Shown here: piece after piece, positions 1 to 5,031 of the stretch
How positions within the stretch are numbered: position 1 is the stretch's first letter
Layout: every line of letters begins with the position of its first letter
Origin: Desulfovibrio desulfuricans
GTDB taxonomy: Bacteria > Desulfobacterota > Desulfovibrionia > Desulfovibrionales > Desulfovibrionaceae
DNA length: 9,403 nucleotides
NCBI GenBank assembly: GCA_003251995.1
Contig: QKDT01000363.1
Location: 1-9,403, forward strand
Direction of reading: 5' to 3'
The notes under the pieces: generated by a model
The model's input: only the letters and a program-made list of their open reading frames with translations
What the model was told of the DNA's origin: nothing
Database searches by the model: none
Made by a program: the position numbers and the translations under genes

Positions 1-864
1 GGGTGCTATACAGAAAAAGATGGCAACCTCTCCAAACGCCGCGATCTGACCCAAACCGCGCAACAGGCCAAGATTGGTCTTTTCCCCGGTTTTTCATGGG
101 CATGGCCCATGAACCGCCGCATTCTGTATAACCGCGCCAGTGTTGACAAAAACGGTGTGCCCTATAACCCCGATCGCACTGTTATCGTGTGGGAGAACGG
201 CAAGTGGGTGGGCGACGTGCCTGACGGCGGCAATCCGCCCATGGCGCAAAAGGGTGGCATATATCCCTTCATCATGACCACAGAAGGTCACTCCCAGTTC
301 TATGGGCCAGGACGCGAAGACGGCCCCCTGCCCGAACACTATGAACCGGCGGAAACACCCCTGGTGAAAAACCCGTTCTCGGGTCAGATGCACAATCCCT
401 GCATGAAGGTCATCGAGAGCGACATGGACAAGCTCGCCAAGAACGGCGACCCGCGCTTCCCCATTGTGCTGACGACCTACAGCCTTACCGAGCACTGGTG
501 CTCCGGCTCAGAAACACGCAACGCCCCCCCGCTGCTGGAAGCCGAACCCCAGCAATATATTGAAATGAGCCACGAGCTCGCCAAGGAAAAAGGCGTGAAA
601 AACGGCGATGTGGTGGTGGTTGAGAGCTTGCGCGGCAAAACGCAGGCCGTGGCAATGGTTACGGTGCGCATGCGTCCCCTCAAGGTAATGGGCAAAACAC
701 TGCATCTTGTGGGCATGCCCTTCTGCTTTGGCTGGTCAAAGCCCAAGTGCGGCGACTCCACAAACCGGGTGACGGTGTCCATCGGCGACCCCAATACCAC
801 GATTCCGGAATACAAGGCCTGTCTGGTTAATCTTCATAAGGCTGAAAAAGTAACTGAACTGTAA
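1..864 (+). CDS. fdhA: Formate dehydrogenase catalytic (alpha) subunit, C-terminal part
   Basis: Partial gene: the frame is open from the first base of the window and ends at TAA 862-864, giving 287 residues. It catalyses formate oxidation to CO2 (reversible) at a Mo or W bis-pyranopterin centre. The visible part is the C-terminal third of a protein that is about 1000 residues in the Desulfovibrio family. From about residue 150 (RFPIVLTTYSLTEHWCSG) to the end it matches the molybdopterin-dinucleotide binding domain, closing with the family signature GDSTN, then IGDPNT and IPEYKA. The Tat signal, the [4Fe-4S] motif and the Sec/Cys active site lie outside the window, so metal choice and selenium use cannot be judged. 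The gene is followed after 18 bp by fdhB, so the two are co-transcribed. Location in the periplasm is inferred from the family. Family assignment is secure; the exact paralogue is not. Confidence 0.93.
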   Translation, partial: GCYTEKDGNLSKRRDLTQTAQQAKIGLFPGFSWAWPMNRRILYNRASVDKNGVPYNPDRTVIVWENGKWVGDVPDGGNPPMAQKGGIYPFIMTTEGHSQFYGPGREDGPLPEHYEPAETPLVKNPFSGQMHNPCMKVIESDMDKLAKNGDPRFPIVLTTYSLTEHWCSGSETRNAPPLLEAEPQQYIEMSHELAKEKGVKNGDVVVVESLRGKTQAVAMVTVRMRPLKVMGKTLHLVGMPFCFGWSKPKCGDSTNRVTVSIGDPNTTIPEYKACLVNLHKAEKVTEL

Positions 865-882
865 GGGTGGAGGTAACAGGTC

Positions 883-1602
883 ATGCCAAAATCGTTTCTT
901 GTTGATACGTCTCGCTGTACCGCATGCCGTGGCTGTCAGGTGGCATGCAAGGAATGGAAGGATCTTCCGCCCAACAACACAAAGCAGTGGGGGAGCCATC
1001 AGAATCCGCCGGATCTCAACGCGTACAACTTCAAGCTGGTGCGGTTCAGCGAGCACCTGATTGATAATGTGGTTCGCTGGTACTTCTTCCCCGACCAGTG
1101 TCGGCATTGCCTCACCCCGCCATGTCAGGCCACGGCGTCCAATCCCGAGGCCATCATTCAGGATGAAGCCACCGGCGCGGTTATTTTTACAGAAAAGACC
1201 AAGGGCGAAGACTTTGAGGCTATCCGAGAATCCTGCCCTTACAACATCCCCCGAAAAAACGAAAAGACGGGGCAAATTGTTAAGTGCGACATGTGCATAG
1301 ACAGGGTACGCGCGGGCATGTTGCCCATGTGCGTGAAAAGTTGCGCCATGGGGGCCATGAGCTTTGGTGAACGCGATGATATTTTGAAAAAGGCGGAAGC
1401 GCGCCTTGCTCAGGTTAAAAAAGAATTCCCCAAGGCTCAGCTTATTGATGCCCCGTATGTGAGCGTGGTGTTTTTGGTCATGGACGAGCCCGCCATGTAT
1501 CACGACCACGCCATTGCCTGTGGGCCGGAATCGCTGACTCGGCAGCAGTGGATGGCCCAGTTGAGCAAGCCGCTGAAAACGATCTTTCAGCAAAGAACCT
1601 AG
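883..1602 (+). CDS. fdhB: Formate dehydrogenase iron-sulfur (beta) subunit, three-cluster type
   Basis: A 239-residue ferredoxin-type subunit that carries electrons from FdhA to a cytochrome c acceptor. The ATG at 883 follows a strong ribosome binding site (GGAGGT, 869-874) with an 8-nt spacer. Cluster cysteines are C12, C15, C18, C22; C73, C76, C81; C118; and C135, C138, C150, C154. These twelve are enough for three [4Fe-4S] clusters. The position after C81 that is cysteine in four-cluster relatives such as FdnH is alanine (A85), and only C118 remains of the third motif. This matches the three-cluster beta subunit known from Desulfovibrio FDH. There is no signal peptide and no C-terminal membrane anchor, so the protein probably crosses the membrane bound to the Tat-exported FdhA (inferred from the family). 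No cytochrome or gamma subunit gene follows: the next feature is a hairpin and a convergent gene. Confidence 0.95.
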   Translation: MPKSFLVDTSRCTACRGCQVACKEWKDLPPNNTKQWGSHQNPPDLNAYNFKLVRFSEHLIDNVVRWYFFPDQCRHCLTPPCQATASNPEAIIQDEATGAVIFTEKTKGEDFEAIRESCPYNIPRKNEKTGQIVKCDMCIDRVRAGMLPMCVKSCAMGAMSFGERDDILKKAEARLAQVKKEFPKAQLIDAPYVSVVFLVMDEPAMYHDHAIACGPESLTRQQWMAQLSKPLKTIFQQRT

Positions 1603-1676
1603 GCCGCGCGCCAATGGGCTGGGGTGAGCAAAAGTCAAACCGGCCCGGCGGCCCTGCCGTTGGATGAAAACAGGCA

Positions 1677-1710
1677 AGGCGGCGCATGGGGGGGACCCTG
1701 TGCGCCGCCT
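1677..1710. terminator. GC-rich hairpin between convergent fdhB and activator genes
   Basis: The arms AGGCGGCGCA (1677-1686) and TGCGCCGCCT (1701-1710) pair perfectly over 10 bp. The stem can continue through two G-T pairs and three G-C pairs to a GGGA loop. It lies 75 bp after the fdhB stop and 47 bp after the stop of the leftward activator gene, so it could stop both transcripts. Read leftward, it is followed by TGCC and TGTTTT, the better T-tract. Read rightward, only GTTCATGTAT follows. The structure is clear; a two-way role is inferred. Confidence 0.65.
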
Positions 1711-1740
1711 GTTCATGTATCAAAGCTGTGAGTGCTGAAG

Positions 1741-1766
1741 AGATCAATCCTGGAGATCAACCCTGG
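1741..1766. repeat. Tandem 13-bp direct repeat across the activator stop codon
   Basis: AGATCAATCCTGG (1741-1753) is followed directly by AGATCAACCCTGG (1754-1766), with one mismatch. The second copy contains the TGA stop of the minus-strand activator gene (1757-1759). It looks like a small local duplication, and no function is evident. Confidence 0.6.
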
Positions 1767-3325
1767 GATGCTGGCGCAAAGCGCCGGTGGTCTATGCCGT
1801 ACTTTTTCATTTTGTAATAGATGATGCGGTAGGTGATGCCCAGATCGCGCGCAGCCTGATGAATGTTGCCGCGTGCGTTTTTGAGGGCGTCCACTATAAA
1901 TTCCTGCTCCACCCGGGCGATGGTTTCGTTAAAACCAAGGCCGCCAACCGTGGCCCCTGTGCTGCTGCTTTCGGCGCTTTGCAGGGTGCTGGGCAGGTGG
2001 TGGGCGCGCAGAACCGCGTCTTCGCAGATAAGCACCGCACGTTCCATGACGTTTTTCAGCTCACGCACGTTGCCGGGCCAGTGGTATTGCAGCAAAAGGT
2101 CGATGGCTGGCGTGGAAATGCGTCGCACCGGGCGATCATATTCCTTGCTGAACATGCGCAAAAAGTGTTCTGTGAGGGGCAGAATATCCTCTGGGCGTTC
2201 GCGCAACGGCGGAATAAACACGGGGAACACATTGATGCGGTAGTACAAATCCTCGCGGAACAAGCCCTGTTCCACAAGTTCTTCCAGCGGTCTGTGGGTA
2301 GCGCATACCAGGCGAACGTCCACTTTGTAGCGGCGTTCATCACCCAGCGGCTGAATTTCGCCTTCCTGCAGCGCGCGCAGCACCTTTGCCTGCGCCGTGG
2401 TGGAAAGGTCGCCGATTTCGTCCAAAAACAGCGTGCCTTTGTCAGCCTGCCTGAACAGACCTGCGCGGTTTTGCACAGCGCCGGTAAAGGCACCCTTGCG
2501 CCAACCAAAAAGTTCGCCTTCAATAAGCTCTGAGGGCAGGGCGGCGCAGTTGAGCATGACCAGCGGCTGTGCGCGGCGCGGGCTTGCTGTGTGTAGGGCC
2601 TGCGCCATAAGTTCTTTGCCCACGCCCGATTCGCCGCGCAGCAGCACCGTGGCGCGGCTTGCGCCAGCCTGGGTGAGGCGGCGCAGCACATGCCGCAAGC
2701 TTTTGGATGTGGCAATAACCGAGGCAGGCGTGCCGCTGACCAGCGGCTCATCTGGCAGCATGCAAAAATGCTGGCGCGCCATTTCTTCCTGCAAGCGGGC
2801 TACCTGCCGACCCACAAGGGTTGCCACTGTTTCCAAAAAGCGGCAGCGCAGGTCAAGTTCCGATTCTGGCGCTGTGGGCGTGTCTGCACTCAAGGTGCCG
2901 ATAACTTCTGTTTGAGCGCCATTTTCCACACGGACAGGCACGCTGATAAATGCCAGCCGTGCCATTTCTTCCTGACTACGACCAAACAGGCGGTTTTGAA
3001 AGTCGGGTCTTCCCTGCATGCAGGGAACAATAATGGGCCGCCCCTCTGCAAAAACCTGCCCGGTAATGCCCGAGCCTGGCTCGTAGGCCGCTTCTGGTGC
3101 GTCTGCTGGGCCGTAAGAAAGCGAGAGTTTGAGTTCACCGCTTTCAGGGTCTTGCACCACGATATGCGGTCTGTCGAAATGCATATCTTCTGCAAGAGCT
3201 GACAGCAGCTCCTGCAACGAATCGTGGAAGGAGTGGCCCGGCGAAAGGGCTGCCAGTACCCGGTTAAGGGTATCGAGGCATTGCCCCGTGCCCATAAAGG
3301 GCGCGGCAAAATGGGCTTCTTGCAT
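1757..3325 (-). CDS. Sigma-54-dependent transcriptional activator, NifA-like (GAF-AAA+-Fis)
   Basis: A 522-residue cytoplasmic enhancer-binding protein that remodels RNA polymerase carrying sigma-54. Domains: an N-terminal GAF-type sensor at about 15-185; a central AAA+ domain at about 205-435 with Walker A GESGVGKE (231-238), the sigma-54 contact loop GAFTGA (278-283), Walker B TLFLDE (298-303) and FREDLYYRINVF (356-367); then a Fis-type helix-turn-helix at about 485-511 (GNIHQAARDLGIT, then YYKMKKYGI). All key ATPase and sigma-54 residues are intact, so it should be active. The GAF ligand is unknown. With no aspartate receiver domain, it is not a classic two-component regulator. The architecture and helix-turn-helix resemble NifA, and also FhlA, the formate-sensing activator of enterobacteria. 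The ATG at 3325 is preceded by AGGTGA with only 3 nt between; the next Met is residue 11. It converges on fdhAB, which suggests but does not prove a regulatory link. Confidence 0.9.
   Translation of the reverse strand: MQEAHFAAPFMGTGQCLDTLNRVLAALSPGHSFHDSLQELLSALAEDMHFDRPHIVVQDPESGELKLSLSYGPADAPEAAYEPGSGITGQVFAEGRPIIVPCMQGRPDFQNRLFGRSQEEMARLAFISVPVRVENGAQTEVIGTLSADTPTAPESELDLRCRFLETVATLVGRQVARLQEEMARQHFCMLPDEPLVSGTPASVIATSKSLRHVLRRLTQAGASRATVLLRGESGVGKELMAQALHTASPRRAQPLVMLNCAALPSELIEGELFGWRKGAFTGAVQNRAGLFRQADKGTLFLDEIGDLSTTAQAKVLRALQEGEIQPLGDERRYKVDVRLVCATHRPLEELVEQGLFREDLYYRINVFPVFIPPLRERPEDILPLTEHFLRMFSKEYDRPVRRISTPAIDLLLQYHWPGNVRELKNVMERAVLICEDAVLRAHHLPSTLQSAESSSTGATVGGLGFNETIARVEQEFIVDALKNARGNIHQAARDLGITYRIIYYKMKKYGIDHRRFAPASQG
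3010..3027. other. Perfect 18-bp palindrome inside the activator gene
   Basis: TTCCCTGCATGCAGGGAA is its own reverse complement, with the symmetry axis between 3018 and 3019. It lies in the GAF-coding part of the activator and encodes residues around VPCMQG. It may be a protein-binding site or chance; nothing else marks it. Confidence 0.5.
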
Positions 3326-3334
3326 ATGTCACCT

Positions 3335-3374
3335 GTATAACGCGGCGTGAGTACGAATGTCGTACGGCGTTAGT
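3335..3374 (-). promoter_or_regulatory. Candidate promoter and operator of the activator gene
   Basis: Reading leftward, TTATAC (3335-3340) is a fair -10 box. Seventeen bp upstream is ACGACA (3358-3363), a poor -35 box keeping only GACA. A perfect dyad, GTACGA-atg-TCGTAC (3351-3365), covers this -35 position. A near-identical pair, CGGCGTGAGT (3343-3352) and CGGCGTTAGT (3365-3374), repeats with a 22-bp period, about two helix turns. This arrangement fits an operator for a dimeric regulator, possibly for autoregulation. If this -10 is used, the transcript would begin only a few bases before the ATG, which weakens the promoter call. The dyad is certain; its function is inferred. Confidence 0.4.
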
Positions 3375-3947
3375 TTCACGAAATTGCCGGACTTTGTCCA
3401 TAGCTGCACCGCAGTGGCGCATCAGTTCTGGATGCGCGGGCGCGGCCCCAGCCTTTGCTCCAGCTATGAAGCAAACGCTGTTTAGTGGCGGCGGCATCGC
3501 TATTGATATCTTGTCATGCGCAGGGTGGTGCGCCTTACATGCCGAGTACCACTTGCAATATTTAAGCGTTCTTTGCGTATCTGCCTGTTGGACGCCGCGC
3601 GGCTGCAATCAATACATGGTACCTTTGAAGATAATCTTCAGGGAGGCAGCCCGCCCATATGTGTAGAAACAGTACACGCCGATGGCGCGTTCTGCTTGGG
3701 CAATTGTTTGCATTTTCAGCCTTCAGAGCAAGCATGGTGTGGCTTTGCCCTGAAACAGCTCGACATGTCAGGCACCGCAGCGTTGTTACTTGCGGATGCA
3801 GACTGAGGGGGGAGGTGTGGATCTGGTCTGAATCTGTTGCTGGCCTGCGGGAATATACACGCAAGCCGCCATTGCCCCGGTGGGGGCGCACTGCTCTGCA
3901 ACGAGCCGCTCATAGCTGGCGGCAATGCGGTTCGCAACAGAGTGGTA
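3375..3947. other. Intergenic stretch without a convincing gene
   Basis: About 570 bp between the activator promoter region and the hairpin of the next gene. Open frames exist on both strands (for example 3516-3806 plus and 3659-3982 plus), but they are rich in Cys, Trp and Arg, lack well-spaced ribosome binding sites and show mixed third-position bases, unlike the neighbours. The stretch holds a perfect dyad (3626-3640) and overlaps a doubtful 56-codon frame (3786-3956). No tRNA, insertion sequence or long repeat was seen. It may carry upstream control sites for the activator, a small RNA or decayed gene remnants. Confidence 0.6.
3626..3640. promoter_or_regulatory. Perfect 7-bp dyad, candidate operator
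   Basis: TGAAGAT (3626-3632), one central A, then ATCTTCA (3634-3640). It has no following T-tract on either strand, so it does not look like a terminator. It lies about 300 bp upstream of the activator start, inside a gene-free stretch. A binding-site role is inferred from symmetry alone. Confidence 0.3.
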
Positions 3948-3956
3948 AAGGGCCAC
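3786..3956 (-). CDS. Doubtful 56-residue reading frame
   Basis: A GTG at 3956-3954 opens a frame of 56 residues ending in TAA (3786-3788). The protein begins VALYHSVANRIAASYERLVA and ends PPPSVCIRK. The first 40 residues look protein-like, and third positions are mostly G or C, as in the genuine genes. Against it: the GTG sits inside the hairpin at 3948-3975, no properly spaced ribosome binding site is seen, and no family is recognised. It may be a small protein, the relic of a longer gene, or chance. Confidence 0.2.
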   Translation of the reverse strand: MALYHSVANRIAASYERLVAEQCAPTGAMAACVYIPAGQQQIQTRSTPPPSVCIRK

Positions 3957-3975
3957 GCCATACGGCGCGGCCCTT
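3948..3975 (-). terminator. Terminator hairpin after the 327-residue protein gene
   Basis: The arms AAGGGCC and GGCCCTT (7 bp) extend through a G-T pair and four G-C pairs to a 4-nt loop, a stem of about 12 bp. It begins 7 bp after the stop codon at 3983-3985. On the minus strand it is followed by TACCACTCTG, so the T-tract is poor. The plus strand gives the same stem followed by GTATTG. Position and stem strength favour termination of the leftward operon. Confidence 0.6.
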
Positions 3976-3982
3976 GTATTGA

Positions 3983-4966
3983 TTATTGCTGCGGGCCTTC
4001 GTCAATATCTATGATGCGGCCTTGCAGCCACACATAGGCATCAATTTCGTGCCCTTTTTCCGGCTCGTAATCGCCAAGTACCATCTTGGTGGCGTATACG
4101 GGCAAGCGCATAGGCTGTCTTTCCTCAAAGGGGAAGCTGAGGTAGAGCAGCTTAACGGGCATTTTTTCAAGCTGACAATCTTTTATTTCTTCAATGGTGG
4201 CGCGCATCTGGTATTCGCAGAAGTTGCGACCGGGCATGATCAGGTGGCGGTTGCTCACACTCACCTTGAGGGGCGGAACATCCAGGCGGGTTTTGTCCGG
4301 ATTTTCGGCAAGCCACGCTTCGGCATAGGCCTCGTAGCGTTCACCCGTGGTGATGGTGATTTCGTCAAGCAGGGCCTTGCGCAGGCCAAAGGCCAGGCCA
4401 GCCAGCAAAAACGTGTGCATCACGCCGGGGGTGAGGTCGTCTTTGTCGCGACCATACAGAGGGTTGTAAAACCACATGGGGTTTTTGCCCTCAAGCATGC
4501 TCACTGCCACGTTGGCTTCCACACCAGTTTGCCAGGGGTGTACTTCTTCAACCGTAAGGTCGTTGGGCAACCCTTCAAGCAGGGGGGTAGCGGTGACCGG
4601 GGCAAGCTTTTCCCCTTCCGGGCCAGCCACAAGCACGGCGGCACGAACGGGTTGATCCTGAGGCCAGGCCAGCAGGATATGATCGTTGCCGTCGCTCTTC
4701 CACTGCCAGGAAGGACGGGTGCCGCCCTCGTGCATGACGGTGGAGGCAATCTGGCCCATGATGGCGGCGGGGTTTTGCCCTGTAAGCACAGCCCAGGCAT
4801 CGCCAAGGGTCTCTGTATGCTGACGGTTGGCGGCAGCCAACTGGGCTTCCAGCTCTTCAGCAGAAGGTGCCTGGTCAGCCAGGGGGTTGCCGTTGCTGTC
4901 AACGCGAACCCATTCTTCGGGTTCGTTTGCGGCAGTCTGAGTCGTATTTTCAGCTTTTTTGGCCAT
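3983..4966 (-). CDS. Uncharacterised 327-residue cytoplasmic protein downstream of pnp
   Basis: I do not recognise this family. The ATG at 4966 is well supported by AAAGGA with an 8-nt spacer. There is no signal peptide, membrane segment or metal-binding cysteine cluster. Residues 1-55 are polar and low in complexity, with a probable short helix (SAEELEAQLAAANRQH at 35-50). Residues about 55-327 look globular, with distinctive stretches: PMWFYNPLYGRD (163-174), GVMHTFLLAGLAFGLRKALL (181-200), MPGRNFCEYQMRATI (244-258), and a closing GHEIDAYVWLQGRIIDID (305-322). Base composition and codon use resemble the neighbouring genes, so it is not an obvious recent import. It starts 65 bp after the pnp stop on the same strand and is closed by a hairpin, so it could be read from pnp transcripts. 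No function is proposed. Confidence 0.85.
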   Translation of the reverse strand: MAKKAENTTQTAANEPEEWVRVDSNGNPLADQAPSAEELEAQLAAANRQHTETLGDAWAVLTGQNPAAIMGQIASTVMHEGGTRPSWQWKSDGNDHILLAWPQDQPVRAAVLVAGPEGEKLAPVTATPLLEGLPNDLTVEEVHPWQTGVEANVAVSMLEGKNPMWFYNPLYGRDKDDLTPGVMHTFLLAGLAFGLRKALLDEITITTGERYEAYAEAWLAENPDKTRLDVPPLKVSVSNRHLIMPGRNFCEYQMRATIEEIKDCQLEKMPVKLLYLSFPFEERQPMRLPVYATKMVLGDYEPEKGHEIDAYVWLQGRIIDIDEGPQQ

Positions 4967-4992
4967 GAAACATTCCTTTCATCGCGCGCTAA

Positions 4993-5023
4993 GGGCGCTG
5001 GACGGAGTGCCCGCCCAACGCCC
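4993..5023 (-). terminator. Weak hairpin between pnp and the next gene
   Basis: GGGCG (4993-4997) pairs with CGCCC (5019-5023). After one mismatch, three further pairs (TGG with CCA) are possible. No T-tract follows on the minus strand. It may slow or partly end pnp transcription or protect the 3' end, but it is weak. Confidence 0.3.
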
Positions 5024-5031
5024 AAAACATA

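Noticed and set aside
3385..3402. A GG-N10-GC pattern on the minus strand upstream of the activator (possible sigma-54 promoter)
   Set aside because: Only the spacing fits: the -24 part reads TGGACA and the -12 part CGGCA, poor matches to TGGCAC and TTGCA.
3264..3608. A 114-codon minus frame overlapping the activator start
   Set aside because: Part of it looks protein-like, but it runs out of frame into the activator gene, has mixed third-position bases, and has no ribosome binding site.
3659..3982. A plus-strand frame of 107 codons preceded by GGGAGG
   Set aside because: The spacing to the ATG is 12 nt, the protein is dominated by Arg, Trp and Ser, and the frame runs through the opposite gene's hairpin.
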